The notes beneath the pieces were generated by a model. The model did not search any database. It saw only the letters and a list, made by a program, of their open reading frames with translations, and was not told where the DNA came from. This document shows positions 21,058 through 30,107 of a stretch of DNA of 64,000 nt, piece by piece. Position numbers and translations under genes: made by a program. The DNA is from Pseudomonas fluorescens (GTDB lineage Bacteria; Pseudomonadota; Gammaproteobacteria; Pseudomonadales; Pseudomonadaceae), in NCBI GenBank assembly GCA_902825215.1, contig LR782234.1, positions 1,364,001 through 1,428,000 on the forward strand. The letters run 5' to 3'. The number at the start of each line of letters is the position of its first letter. Position 1 is the stretch's first letter.

Positions 21058-21243
21058 ATGGCAAACCGCCAAACCTACACCGTGCTCGTCCCGTTCCCCA
21101 CAGGTCGTGGGCACTGGTCGAGCGTCGGTCAAGAACTTGATCTGCTCAACGTCGAGGCCAGCGCCTTGCACAGCGCCGGGCGTCTGCAACTGAAAACATC
21201 TTCCACCCAGGCCAAAAAGGCCGCTGCCAAGAAGGCTGACTGA
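21058..21243 (+). CDS. DUF2635 small protein preceding the sheath (tail A)
   Basis: 61 residues. YTVLVPFPTGRG..WSSVGQELDLLN and a Lys/Ala-rich tail fit the DUF2635 family, called gp38 in Mu-like phages, which sits directly before the sheath gene. The start at 21058 follows GGAGAAACG; an ATG at 21043 is possible. Its tail B counterpart is at 28365. Confidence 0.7.
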   Translation: MANRQTYTVLVPFPTGRGHWSSVGQELDLLNVEASALHSAGRLQLKTSSTQAKKAAAKKAD

Positions 21244-21245
21244 AC

Positions 21246-22412
21246 ATGGCTGAGGTTTTGAACTTCGAGCACAACGGCATTACCGTCAATGCCACCGAAT
21301 CCCCCGAGGCCATGGGTGGCCTGGGTGACAACGTCATCGGTCTGGTCGGCACCGCGCCGAACGCCGATCCGCTGATTCCGCGTAACGCACCGTTTCGCAT
21401 CAACAGTTTCACCACCCATGCGCTGCTCGATCCGAGCGGTGCGGAAGAGGGCACGCTGTACCACGCGGTCTACCAGATTCTCAAAGTGGTCAAGGTGCCG
21501 GTCTACGTGGTGATCGTCGAAGCGGGCGCGACCCCGGCCGATACGGTCAATGCGGTGATCGGCGGTGTCGAGCCGGCCACTGGCCGCAAGCTCGGTCTGG
21601 CTGCGCTGGGCAGTGTCCCGGAAGACCTGACCATCATCGGTGCGCCGGGCTTCACCGGCAGCAAAGCGGTGGCGGGTGAATTCGCCTCGTTCGGCAAGCG
21701 CATCAAGGCTCGTGTGGTGCTGGACGGCAAAGACGTTTCGGTGGCCGACCAAGTGCTGTACAGCCAGGAACTCGGCGGCGCCGACCTCGGTTTCGACCGT
21801 TGCCTGGTGGTGCACAACATGCCTGCCGTGTACTCGAAAGCGGCGAAGAAAAACGTTTTCCTCGCCCCGTCCAGCCTGGCGATCGCCGCGCTGGCCAAGG
21901 TCAAGCAATGGGAAAGCCCGGGCAACCAGGTGACCTTCGCCGAAGACGTCTCGCGCGTCGTCGAATACAACATCCTCGACACCTCCACCGAAGGCGATCT
22001 GCTCAACCGCTACGGCGTCAGCTACTACGCCCGCACCGTGCTGGGCGGCTTCTCGCTGCTGGGCAACCGCTCGATCACCGGCAAGTTCATCAGCTACGTC
22101 GGCCTCGAAGATGCGATCAGCCGCAAGCTGGTCAAGGCCGGTCAGAAAGCCATGGCCAAGAACCTCACCAAGTCGTTCATGGACCAGGAGGTCAAACGCA
22201 TCAACGACTGGCTGCAGACCCTGGTTGCCGACGAAACCATTCCTGGCGGCAGCGTCTATCTGCACCCGGAACTCAACAGCGTCGAGAAGTACAAGAACGG
22301 CACCTGGTACGTGGTCATCGACTACGGCCGCTACGCGCCGAACGAACACATGGTTTATCAACTCAACGCCCGCGATGAAATCATCGAGCAGTTCCTGGAG
22401 GACGTTCTCTAA
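21246..22412 (+). CDS. Tail sheath protein (P2 FI-like, tail A)
   Basis: 388 residues, close to P2 FI and R-pyocin sheaths. The N-terminal strand linker VLNFEHNGITVNATES and the C-terminal domain (QEVKRINDWLQ, LNARDEIIEQFLEDVL) that interlocks neighbouring subunits are recognisable. The contractile outer layer of tail A. The stop overlaps the tube gene. Confidence 0.92.
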   Translation: MAEVLNFEHNGITVNATESPEAMGGLGDNVIGLVGTAPNADPLIPRNAPFRINSFTTHALLDPSGAEEGTLYHAVYQILKVVKVPVYVVIVEAGATPADTVNAVIGGVEPATGRKLGLAALGSVPEDLTIIGAPGFTGSKAVAGEFASFGKRIKARVVLDGKDVSVADQVLYSQELGGADLGFDRCLVVHNMPAVYSKAAKKNVFLAPSSLAIAALAKVKQWESPGNQVTFAEDVSRVVEYNILDTSTEGDLLNRYGVSYYARTVLGGFSLLGNRSITGKFISYVGLEDAISRKLVKAGQKAMAKNLTKSFMDQEVKRINDWLQTLVADETIPGGSVYLHPELNSVEKYKNGTWYVVIDYGRYAPNEHMVYQLNARDEIIEQFLEDVL

Positions 22413-22918
22413 TGTTTACCAACCGTAATCGCCAGGCCATCGCGGCCACTCTGCAAGGCTTGCCGCTGTCGGCGACCGTAGAGGAATTCACCCCGCCGAA
22501 AATCGAATTCGACATGGAAGAAATGCGCGGCGGGCGCTTCATCGTTGAGGAGATGGCCAAGGGCGGTAAAGCGCTCAATGCCAAGCTGACCCTGCAAGGC
22601 CTCGGCGCCGAAGTGATGCTCGCACTGGGTGTGAAGCTGGGCGACGACATCCTGCTGAACGTGCGTGAAGCCGGTCAGGATCAGGACGGCAACACCTGGT
22701 TCACCTATCACACCGTGGGCGGTCAGCTGAAATCCCTCGAAGAAACCGCAGTGAAGATGGGCGAAAAACCCAAAACCAACCTGGAGCTGTCCTGCCGCAC
22801 CTACAACCGCCTGGAAAACGGCGTACCGGTGATCGACATCGACGTGCGCACCCAGAAGTTCGTGCTCAACGGCGTCGACATCCTCGGTGATGCGCGGCGT
22901 GCGGTGCTGATGCCGTAA
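22412..22918 (+). CDS. Major tail tube protein (P2 FII-like, tail A)
   Basis: 168 residues, typical FII length, with a simple beta-rich fold and the conserved PKIEFDMEEMRGG and ITYN-like RTYNRLENG segments. Forms the inner tube driven through the target envelope on sheath contraction. Coupled to the sheath gene by a TAATG overlap. A REP pair follows. Confidence 0.9.
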   Translation: MFTNRNRQAIAATLQGLPLSATVEEFTPPKIEFDMEEMRGGRFIVEEMAKGGKALNAKLTLQGLGAEVMLALGVKLGDDILLNVREAGQDQDGNTWFTYHTVGGQLKSLEETAVKMGEKPKTNLELSCRTYNRLENGVPVIDIDVRTQKFVLNGVDILGDARRAVLMP

Positions 22919-22945
22919 CCCCGGCAGCACACCACACACGCAAAA

Positions 22946-23039
22946 CCTGTGGGAGCGGGCTTGCCCGCGATAGCGGTGGGTCAATCAACTCAATGTTGGA
23001 AGTGCCGACCTCATCGCGGGCAAGCCCGCTCCCACAAGG
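22946..23039. repeat. REP inverted pair (GGGAGCGGGCTTGCCCGCGA type) inside tail A operon
   Basis: Two opposed arms with the core GGGAGCGGGCTTGCCCGCGA in the 161-base gap between tube and chaperone genes. The hairpin may alter message stability. Its presence shows that the phage-derived operon has been colonised by a host genome repeat. Confidence 0.85.
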
Positions 23040-23079
23040 GATTTCAATAATTCCCAAAGAATCACCAAGGAATTCATCC

Positions 23080-23661
23080 ATGTCCTGGACTCCTCCCCAG
23101 CATGAACTGCTGTCGCCGATCACCGGTGACGATGGTTCGCAAATCGAAACCCTGCAGCTCAAACCGCTGTTCTATGCCGCCCAAAAAGCAGCACTGGAGC
23201 GCGCCGGCGATGACGAAGACGACCAGTTTTTTGAACTGGCACTGCTTGCCACCGGCCTGTCGGTCAAGGAACTCGACCAGCTCAAGCGCCCGGATTACGT
23301 GAGCATTGCGCAGTACGTTCACGAGATGTCGACGCGTCCGGCCTCGTTCTTTCTGGAGCAGGTCGAAGACGCCGAAACGTCCTCCGATCCCGATCAAGTG
23401 CAACTGCTGCAGCCGCTCGCCATCACTGGCCGCACCGTGACCTCGCTGAGCCTGGAAATGCCCGCGCTGCGCGCCACCAAGGTAATGAAGAAACTGAAAA
23501 CGGCCAAGGAACGCGCCGAATTCATCACCGCTCATTGCACCGGCCTGATGATCCCCGATCTGGCCCACCTGAGCGTGCCGGACTGGACGCAATTGCAGGT
23601 GCGCATCGACGATTTTTTAAACCAGCCGGCGGCCTACTTTCGGAACGCGACATCGAAGTAA
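23080..23661 (+). CDS. Tail assembly chaperone E (tail A), zero frame
   Basis: 193 residues in the zero frame, from the ATG at 23080. It sits between tube and tape measure, where P2 encodes E/E' and lambda gpG/gpGT. Typical features: alpha-helical, LKPLFYAAQKAALER near the start and ALRATKVMKKLKTAKERAEFI near the end. The ORF carries a slippery heptamer T TTA AAC at 23616-23622, 14 codons from its end, giving an extended product into the -1 frame. Confidence 0.82.
   Translation: MSWTPPQHELLSPITGDDGSQIETLQLKPLFYAAQKAALERAGDDEDDQFFELALLATGLSVKELDQLKRPDYVSIAQYVHEMSTRPASFFLEQVEDAETSSDPDQVQLLQPLAITGRTVTSLSLEMPALRATKVMKKLKTAKERAEFITAHCTGLMIPDLAHLSVPDWTQLQVRIDDFLNQPAAYFRNATSK
23616..23622 (+). other. 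-1 programmed frameshift site T TTA AAC (E to E')
   Basis: The heptamer is exactly in register: zero-frame codons TTA AAC preceded by T. After slippage, reading continues in the -1 frame as the E' segment to 23783. The P2 E/E' frameshift is the known precedent. No stop lies between the site and the downstream frame. Confidence 0.85.
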
Positions 23662-23783
23662 TCCTCGATATCGTCCCGCTCATTTACCCGGTAAGTGAAG
23701 CGGAGATTCTGGAATGGGACGCCGAAAAGGCGTTGCGCCGCTACGACATAGCGATCACTCGCCTTGGCGTGAAAAAGGAGTAG
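23622..23783 (+). CDS. GpE-like -1 frame extension (E' of tail A)
   Basis: 53 codons read after the -1 shift, with no ATG of their own after the site. The peptide PAGGLLSERDIEVILD.. then ILEWDAEKALRRYDI resembles the GpE family domain that recruits tape measure to tube subunits. The fused E-E' product would be about 234 residues. Ends seven bases before the tape-measure ATG, whose ribosome site AAAGGAG lies in this ORF's end. Confidence 0.75.
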   Translation, partial: PAGGLLSERDIEVILDIVPLIYPVSEAEILEWDAEKALRRYDIAITRLGVKKE

Positions 23784-23789
23784 AGCGGC

Positions 23790-25991
23790 ATGGCAGTAAA
23801 TCAATTTGCGCTGACGAATGCTGACGACAGCAAGCGCCTCGCGCTGGCCAATATCAGCCTGAGCGCAGCGACGCTGGGAGCAGCGCCCGGACCACTTATC
23901 GCCACAGACCAGACGGGCGGCCTGCATCAGGCGTTACTGACGGCCAGCGGCAAGATCAGTCTGCTCACTACGGCGATCGACGCGTTGAACGTGACGCTCG
24001 CGGCGCTACGTTCTTTGTCACTGGTGCCCAGTGCTGGAGCGAAGGGCGACACATCCGGCGCGCACAAAGCCGAAGAAAAACCCTCAGCGAATGCTGAGCT
24101 TCCAGCAACCCGCAAGTCGGCGCTGGCAATGGATACGGCGGCGGCCGCACTCAGCAGCGTCGCCGGAATCTCGCGCAAGGATGGCAAGGACGTCGCCCAG
24201 TCCAGCCTGATCATGGCCAGCGCCCCGCTAGTAGCGGCGGGTGGCACCACCGGGGTGGATCTGGTCAATGTCGCAAGCGTGGCAGCCAAAGCAGGAATTG
24301 GCAGCCAGTACGCCAATGCTTCAGACAAAAAGCTCGAGTTGCTGACCTTTGCCAACGACGTGGCGATCACTGCGGCGGCGTTCAAGCTCCCGGCGATGGA
24401 AGTTGCCGAAATGGCGAAGGTTTGGCGGACCTCGATGAAGCTTACGCGGGACCAAGCCGTTGATCTGGCAGACGCGGTCAACCACCTCGGCAAGCTGCCC
24501 GGGGATGTCCAGTCAGCCGACATCGGTGCAGTCCTGCAACAGTCGGGTGAGTCAGCAGTAGCCGCCGGCCTGCAACCGGAAAAAGCAGCGGCGCTGTCGG
24601 CAGCACTGCTGAACACTGGCACGAAAAAGGAAGATGCCGGCGCTGCGCTGAAAAACATTTCCGATGCGTTGGCTAAAGGCGACCAAGCCTCCGCGGCTGA
24701 AGCGGCCGCCTGGCAAGAATTGAAGCTTGATCCCAAAGCTGTTGCGCAAGCCTTGCGCGATACCGATAACCAAGGCACACAACAAGGCGCTGTGCTGACG
24801 GTGCTGGCTGCGCTGAACGCCAAACCTGTCGAACAACGCACAGCATTGGCCCGCACGCTGTTCGCCGACAGCGGCAATGCCGCGCTCGCGCTTTCGCAGA
24901 ACCTGGGACTGGTCAACGAAGCGTTTTTCCAGATAGCGGACAAACGTCAATATGCGACCTCGGCCCCGGGCGATAACTCCTCGGTGAAAGCGTCCGCGCT
25001 GGCGCTCTCCAATACTCAACAAGGACAGTTGAACATCAAGAATGCGCGAGAGGAGCGCTTGTCGGTCGCCAAAGGCAACGCACTGGCGCCCGACATCGAG
25101 AAACCGGGCGATACGCATTCGACCGATAAGTTGAGTGAGCTGGCCGAAACCTATCCGAAAACCACCGGTGCCGTTTTGACGGCGGCTGAGTGGGCCAAAC
25201 CAGTGTTCGACTTTGTCCTCGAATCGGTTGCAGATCAACTCAAAGAGCGCTTAGGCAAAGGCATCGTCGATAAAGCCGCCAGCCGTATTCCTGATCGCTG
25301 GAAACCGGCTGGACCAGCGGGTGCAGCTGTGAACTCGCTTACTCAAGGGGCGGGCCCCGTCATTACCAATCGGGCTTCCAGCGCCAGCAACGGGTTGAAG
25401 ATATTCGAACAGGCAGCATGGCCCAATGCTCCGCGTCTGGGCGTTGCGGCCGCTGAAATGCGGCCAGTGTCAAGAATGATGCCTTGGCCGGTGAAGGCGG
25501 CAGTCGGCGCCGTCGATGTCGTCGAAGGCGTAGCCAGCGGTGACAAACGCAAAATGGCGACAGGCCTGGGTGCCGCTGGCGGTGGCTGGGCCGGTGCGGC
25601 CGCCGGTTCCGCCATGGGTGCATCGATAGGCAGCATCGGGTTGGCGCCGGGCATGGTGGTGGGCGGCCTCATTGGTGGGCTCATCGGTGGTTGGCTCGGC
25701 TCGGAAGGAGGCAGTTGGCTGGGAGAGAAACTGGTTGCGCCAACACCGGACAAGCTCGCTGCGCCCGAACAAGTCAGTAAAGAACTGACGACTGCTCAGC
25801 CTGCAGCGCAGCCGCTGACGTATGCACCGACTGTGCAGGTTTACTGCAGCGATCCCGGCAGCTCGGACAAGATCGGTCTGTTGGTCGCTCAGCATCTGCA
25901 AAACCAATTCATGCAAATCACCCCGTTGATGACCAATAACGCCCTCGCCACTCGCCGCGACGCAGCCCTCACCGATGGAGCCGCCACATGA
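23790..25991 (+). CDS. Tape measure protein of tail A
   Basis: 733 residues, long, Ala-rich and mostly helical, in the position of P2 gpT. A phage-tail tape-measure core covers about 100-400. A Gly/Ala-rich hydrophobic stretch at about 585-665 (GLGAAGGGWAGAAAG, then GGLIGGLIGGWLG) looks like membrane-active helices. By the rule of about 0.15 nm per residue for helical rulers, tail length would be roughly 110 nm. The stop overlaps the U start. Confidence 0.88.
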   Translation: MAVNQFALTNADDSKRLALANISLSAATLGAAPGPLIATDQTGGLHQALLTASGKISLLTTAIDALNVTLAALRSLSLVPSAGAKGDTSGAHKAEEKPSANAELPATRKSALAMDTAAAALSSVAGISRKDGKDVAQSSLIMASAPLVAAGGTTGVDLVNVASVAAKAGIGSQYANASDKKLELLTFANDVAITAAAFKLPAMEVAEMAKVWRTSMKLTRDQAVDLADAVNHLGKLPGDVQSADIGAVLQQSGESAVAAGLQPEKAAALSAALLNTGTKKEDAGAALKNISDALAKGDQASAAEAAAWQELKLDPKAVAQALRDTDNQGTQQGAVLTVLAALNAKPVEQRTALARTLFADSGNAALALSQNLGLVNEAFFQIADKRQYATSAPGDNSSVKASALALSNTQQGQLNIKNAREERLSVAKGNALAPDIEKPGDTHSTDKLSELAETYPKTTGAVLTAAEWAKPVFDFVLESVADQLKERLGKGIVDKAASRIPDRWKPAGPAGAAVNSLTQGAGPVITNRASSASNGLKIFEQAAWPNAPRLGVAAAEMRPVSRMMPWPVKAAVGAVDVVEGVASGDKRKMATGLGAAGGGWAGAAAGSAMGASIGSIGLAPGMVVGGLIGGLIGGWLGSEGGSWLGEKLVAPTPDKLAAPEQVSKELTTAQPAAQPLTYAPTVQVYCSDPGSSDKIGLLVAQHLQNQFMQITPLMTNNALATRRDAALTDGAAT

Positions 25992-26371
25992 AACAACAAA
26001 TGGCATTGGGCAGTTTCATCTTCGGCCTCTCGCGCCAATTTGCGTACCACTCGCTGTTGCGCAAGTCCGATGGCGGCTGGACGGAAATCCAGATTCTCAC
26101 CAGCAAACCGAAATCCAGCCAGACCGGCCAGAAGTCGGAAACCCTGACCATCACCGGCAAATCGATGTACGCCGTGGCCATGGACCGGCTCGATGAGTTG
26201 CGCGCCTTGCAGGCACTGCGCGTGCCGTTGCCGCTGATCGATGGCATCGGGCGCAACTGGGGCCTGTGGCGAATCAGCAATATTTCAGAAACCCAAAGCC
26301 AGATCATCGATGACGGCACGGCGATGGTCGTCGATTGGGTCATCGAACTGGCGGAGTTCAACAATGCGTAA
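25988..26371 (+). CDS. Tail protein U (tail A)
   Basis: 127 residues, P2 gpU-like. Typical pattern: MALGSFIFGLS near the start, a basic-hydrophobic middle and a C-terminal WGLWRISNI..TQSQI..DG strand region, then DWVIELAEF. In P2 gpU is needed for tail assembly; its exact site is not settled here. Overlaps gpX by eight bases. Confidence 0.87.
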   Translation: MKQQMALGSFIFGLSRQFAYHSLLRKSDGGWTEIQILTSKPKSSQTGQKSETLTITGKSMYAVAMDRLDELRALQALRVPLPLIDGIGRNWGLWRISNISETQSQIIDDGTAMVVDWVIELAEFNNA

Positions 26372-26576
26372 GGTACGAAGCGTGGCCGGTGATTCGGTGA
26401 ATTTGCTGCTCTACCGCGAAACCGGACGCAGCGATGACGCTGCCGAAGAAGCCCTGTGGAAACTCAACCCGAGCCTGGCCGAACACGGTCCGGTCCTGCC
26501 CGCTGGCATCGGGGTCGTGCTGCCGGAACTCGACAGCAAACCCGCGGCGATAAAAGCGCTCACGGCCTGGGATTAA
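26364..26576 (+). CDS. Tail protein X (LysM-like, tail A)
   Basis: 70 residues, P2 gpX-like LysM-type domain: an initial VAGDSVNLLLYRETG, a WKLNPSLAEHGPVLPAG loop and a final VVLPEL strand. These proteins sit at the tube-baseplate junction. The ATG lies within gpU; an earlier in-frame start (26241) is entirely inside U. Confidence 0.88.
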   Translation: MRKVRSVAGDSVNLLLYRETGRSDDAAEEALWKLNPSLAEHGPVLPAGIGVVLPELDSKPAAIKALTAWD

Positions 26577-26585
26577 GGAGGTTGT

Positions 26586-27617
26586 ATGGCATTGGGTTTT
26601 ACCCCGGTCGTGCAGATTTATGGTGCAAACGCGGATCTTCTCAACCAGCGTCTGATCAGTTGGGAACACATTGATGCCGCCGGTATCGAGTCGGATCAGC
26701 TGACCCTGACCATCGATCTGGAAGGCCTCGAAGGGCTGCCGAACCTCGGCGGGAAAATCGGCCTGCGGGTGGGGTACCTGGAAATGGACGAGATGGTTGA
26801 CAAGGGCCAGTTCAAAGTCACTCGCCTGACACCGACACTGTTTCCGTTTCGCCTGACCCTGGTGGCCACTGCAGCGCCGTTCAGCAAGGATGACGAGACC
26901 GGCTTCAAGCAGCGCCGCACCACCAGTCATGGCCCGACGACGCTCGGTCAATTGTTCAGCAAACTGGTGTCGCAGCACGGTTTTTCATCGCGTGTCGCTG
27001 CGGACGTGTCGATGATCAAGATCGCCCACGTCGACCAGACCAATGAAACTGACATGGGCTTTCTGACGCGGCTGGCAAAGAAGTACAACCTGGTCGCCAA
27101 ACCTTATGGCGATGCGTATGTGCTGGCGCGGCCCGGTCAGATCAAATCAATCTCGGGGCAGAAACTGCAGGATGTGACGTTGTCGGTGACCCACGACAAT
27201 CGTCCCGGCGATCACGCCTTCATCAGCGCCACGCTGGAAGAGGCCGCCCGCGAACAGGCCAAGGGCTGCAAGACCTGCTTTGTCGATGCCGTTACCGGCG
27301 TTTTGCATTGGATCGAAACGGGACTGGCGCCGTTCAAAACCATCCGCCAGAAGCAACCCAGTGAAGCCGATGCCATTGCCGTGGGAGAAGGCGAAGTGCG
27401 CAAGATGCTCCGGCAAAAGTTCAAGGTGAAGATCACCTGCCCGGGCGATCCGCGCCTGGCCGCCGAAGGCCTGCTAGTGCTCGATGACACCTGGCCGGAT
27501 TTCATGCGCGGACGCTGGTCGATCGACAAGGTCACCGCCAGCGGCAATCGTGAAACCAGCTATCGCTGCCTGATCGATGCGAGCGGCCTCGATCCCAAGG
27601 CTGAATCCAAAGACTGA
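26586..27617 (+). CDS. Baseplate hub protein D (P2 gpD-like, tail A)
   Basis: 343 residues, after AAGGAGG. Related to P2 gpD ('late control D'), the central hub joining tube and spike. It contains a duplicated beta-barrel core and the segment HVDQTNETDMGFLTRLAKKY, which is highly characteristic. In R-pyocin clusters the lysis genes follow immediately; here the second tail begins instead. Confidence 0.92.
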   Translation: MALGFTPVVQIYGANADLLNQRLISWEHIDAAGIESDQLTLTIDLEGLEGLPNLGGKIGLRVGYLEMDEMVDKGQFKVTRLTPTLFPFRLTLVATAAPFSKDDETGFKQRRTTSHGPTTLGQLFSKLVSQHGFSSRVAADVSMIKIAHVDQTNETDMGFLTRLAKKYNLVAKPYGDAYVLARPGQIKSISGQKLQDVTLSVTHDNRPGDHAFISATLEEAAREQAKGCKTCFVDAVTGVLHWIETGLAPFKTIRQKQPSEADAIAVGEGEVRKMLRQKFKVKITCPGDPRLAAEGLLVLDDTWPDFMRGRWSIDKVTASGNRETSYRCLIDASGLDPKAESKD

Positions 27618-27645
27618 TTTACCACGACCTCACAGCGAGGAAAAT

Positions 27646-27740
27646 CCCTGTGGGAGCGGGCTTGCCCGCGATGGCGGCGTGTCAGTCAACTCTCTTCCGA
27701 ATGTGCTGGCCTTTTCGCGGGCAAGCCCGCTCCCACAAGG
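27646..27740. repeat. REP inverted pair at the junction of tails A and B
   Basis: Opposed GGGAGCGGGCTTGCCCGCGA arms between gpD and the first gene of tail B, exactly at the inferred junction of the two phage modules. Confidence 0.85.
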
Positions 27741-27783
27741 ATTCGCAGTGTTCTGCGAGCCCTTATTCTTTCCGGACCCCCCC

Positions 27784-28368
27784 ATGAAGATCACCCCGAT
27801 CCTCACGCAGTTGCGTGGGCAATGCCCAAGTCTTGCCAATCACATTTCGGTGGGCGCCGATCTGGCCTTGCTGCAAGGCAACGCGGATCTGCCAACACCC
27901 TCTGCCCACGTGCTGCCACTGGCCGATCTGGCCGGCAACAGCACGGCCCAAAACCTCACCCGCCAACCGATCCGCGACCGCTTCGAAATCGTCCTCGTGC
28001 TTGACGCCAGCGACGCGACAAAAGCGCTGGATCTGTTGCATGAGCTGCGCGCCGAACTGTGGCGCGCACTGGTGGGTTTCAAGCCCGATTTCGACTACAG
28101 CGCCATCGTTTATGACGGCGGCGAACTGGTCTCGCTCAACAGCAGCCGCGCGTTTTACCGGCTGCGCTTTTTTGCCGAGTTCCAGCTCGGCCGCAATCTG
28201 CCAAGTCAGCCTGCGCAGAGCTGGCATGAACGCGAACTGGACGGCTTGTCGTCCTTTACCGGGGCCACTGTGCGGGTCGATGCGATCGATCCGGCCGACC
28301 CCAACCTGCAACGCCCGGGCCCCGATGGGCGCGTGGAAATGACTTTCTCTGGAGACGTAACCCCATGA
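27784..28368 (+). CDS. Mu gp37-like tail terminator protein (tail B)
   Basis: 194 residues from an ATG at 27784; the open frame upstream runs through the REP and is not coding. It lies directly before gp38 and sheath, as gp37 does in Mu, and its alpha/beta layout (DRFEIVLVLDASDATKALDL..) fits the DUF1834/tail terminator family. It would cap the tube and set its end. The stop overlaps the next gene (ATGA). Confidence 0.68.
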   Translation: MKITPILTQLRGQCPSLANHISVGADLALLQGNADLPTPSAHVLPLADLAGNSTAQNLTRQPIRDRFEIVLVLDASDATKALDLLHELRAELWRALVGFKPDFDYSAIVYDGGELVSLNSSRAFYRLRFFAEFQLGRNLPSQPAQSWHERELDGLSSFTGATVRVDAIDPADPNLQRPGPDGRVEMTFSGDVTP

Positions 28369-28544
28369 GCAACCGCATCACTGTGCTGCCGGCCGCCGGC
28401 CGCGTCGTACCTGACCCGGAGGCCGGCGACCTGCTGCCGCCAGAAGGCCGTGAAGTGCCCGACAGCGCCTGGTGGCGCCGCCGTCTGGCCGACGGCGACA
28501 TCACCCTCAAAACCGCAACAGCCAAACCAAAGGGAGCCAAATAA
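28365..28544 (+). CDS. DUF2635 (Mu gp38-like) small protein, tail B
   Basis: 59 residues, beginning SNRITVLPAAGRVVPDPE with a W-W-R-R-R-L-A-DGD motif, the normal DUF2635 pattern. It overlaps the gp37-like stop by four bases and the sheath start by one (TAATG). Function unknown; always next to Mu-type sheath genes. Confidence 0.78.
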   Translation: MSNRITVLPAAGRVVPDPEAGDLLPPEGREVPDSAWWRRRLADGDITLKTATAKPKGAK

Positions 28545-30040
28545 TGGCGATCGGATTCAGCAACATCCCGGCGGACATTCGTGTACCGCTGTTCTATGCC
28601 GAAATGGACAATTCGGCCGCCAACAGTGCGACCTCGGCCATGCGCCGTCTGATCGTCGCACAGGTCAACGACAACATCGCCCCGAGCGAGGTCGGCAAGC
28701 TGGTGCTGGTCTCCAGCGTGGCGCTGGCAAAAAGCATCGGCGGTCAGGGCTCGATGCTCGCCTCGATGTACGAAACTTTCCGCAAGGCCGACCCGATCGG
28801 CGAGATCTGGTGCCTGCCGCTGCACAACGCTGAAGGCGCGATCGCCAAGGGCGTGCTGACCCTGACCGGCGCCGCCACTCAGGCCGGTGTGCTCAACCTG
28901 TATGTCGGCGGCGTGCGGGTGCAGGCCACCGTGGTCAACGGGGCCACCGCCGCGCAAGCAGCCACCGCGCTGGCGCAGAAAATCAACGCCACCGCCGACC
29001 TGCCGGTCAGCGCTGCAGCAGCTGAAGGTGTAATTACCCTGAGCGCCAAATGGACCGGCGACAGTGGCAATGACATCAGCCTGCAATTCAATCGCCTGGG
29101 CAAGAGCAACGGCGAAGAAACCCCGGCCGGCCTGACTACTGCGATCACCGCCATGACCGGCGGCGCCGGTGTGCCGGATCAGGTAGCTGCGGTGGCGGCA
29201 CTGGGCGACGAGCCGTTCGAATTCATCGCGCTGCCGTGGTCCGATCTGTCGACCCTCAACACCTGGCAAGCGGTCATGGATGACAGCACCGGTCGCTGGT
29301 CGTGGGCCAAGCAACTGTTCGGTCACGTCTACAGCGCCAAGCGCGGCACCGTCGGTACGCTGGTTGCAGCAGGCCAGGCGCGCAACGACCAGCACATGAC
29401 CATTCAGGCGCTGGAGCCGGGCGTTCCGCAACCGTTCTGGGTACAAGCGGCGGCACTGGCTGCACGCACCGCCGTGTTCATCTCGGCGGACGCCAGCCGT
29501 CCGACGCAAAGCGGCAGCCTGCCGGGTGTCGATCCGGCGCCGGCCAGCGAGCGTTTCACCCTGACCGAGCGGCAATCGCTGCTCAACTACGGCATCGCCA
29601 CCGCGTACTACGAAGGCGGTTACGTGCGCATCCAGCGCTCGATCACCACCTACCAGAAAAACGCTTACGGCCAGGCCGACAACTCCTATCTGGACAGCGA
29701 AACCATGCACCAGTCGGCGTTCATCGTGCGCCGTCTGCAAAGCGTGATCACCAGCAAATACGGGCGGCACAAACTGGCCTCCGACGGCACCCGTTTCGGC
29801 GCCGGTCAGCCGATCGTCACCCCGGCGACCATTCGTGGCGAGCTGATTGCGCAGTACGCCAAGCTCGAGCTGGAAGGCCATGTGGAGAACGCCGAACTGT
29901 TCGCCGAGCACCTGATCGTCGAGCGTGACGTGCAGGACCCGAGCCGCGTGAACGTGCTGTTCCCGCCGGATTACATCAACGGTCTGCGCGTGTTCGCACT
30001 GCTCAACCAGTTCCGTCTGCAATACGACGACGCGGCTTGA
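28544..30040 (+). CDS. Mu gpL-like tail sheath protein (tail B)
   Basis: 498 residues, the length of Mu gpL sheaths and about 110 longer than the tail A sheath. Starts AIGFSNIPADIRVPLFYAEMD, typical of the Mu/SfV type, and ends with VNVLFPPDYINGLRVFALLNQFRLQY. The extra central domain (about 90-220) includes an Ala-rich LTGAATQAGVLNLYVGG segment. The two sheaths are distinct lineages rather than recent duplicates. Confidence 0.92.
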   Translation: MAIGFSNIPADIRVPLFYAEMDNSAANSATSAMRRLIVAQVNDNIAPSEVGKLVLVSSVALAKSIGGQGSMLASMYETFRKADPIGEIWCLPLHNAEGAIAKGVLTLTGAATQAGVLNLYVGGVRVQATVVNGATAAQAATALAQKINATADLPVSAAAAEGVITLSAKWTGDSGNDISLQFNRLGKSNGEETPAGLTTAITAMTGGAGVPDQVAAVAALGDEPFEFIALPWSDLSTLNTWQAVMDDSTGRWSWAKQLFGHVYSAKRGTVGTLVAAGQARNDQHMTIQALEPGVPQPFWVQAAALAARTAVFISADASRPTQSGSLPGVDPAPASERFTLTERQSLLNYGIATAYYEGGYVRIQRSITTYQKNAYGQADNSYLDSETMHQSAFIVRRLQSVITSKYGRHKLASDGTRFGAGQPIVTPATIRGELIAQYAKLELEGHVENAELFAEHLIVERDVQDPSRVNVLFPPDYINGLRVFALLNQFRLQYDDAA

Positions 30041-30064
30041 TTGCCGTCGTTTTCGCCAAGCTTT

Positions 30065-30088
30065 CAGCCCACCTCGCGTGGGCTTTTT
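30065..30088 (+). terminator. Hairpin between sheath and tube of tail B
   Basis: AGCCCAC / GTGGGCT with a CTCGC-like loop and five T, inside the operon. It could attenuate, giving differing sheath and tube mRNA levels. Confidence 0.5.
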
Positions 30089-30107
30089 CATTCAAGGGAG
30101 TAACACC

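Noticed and set aside
28256..30091. 611-codon minus-strand frame
   Set aside because: Antisense to the tail B sheath, His/Arg/Gly-rich shadow translation.
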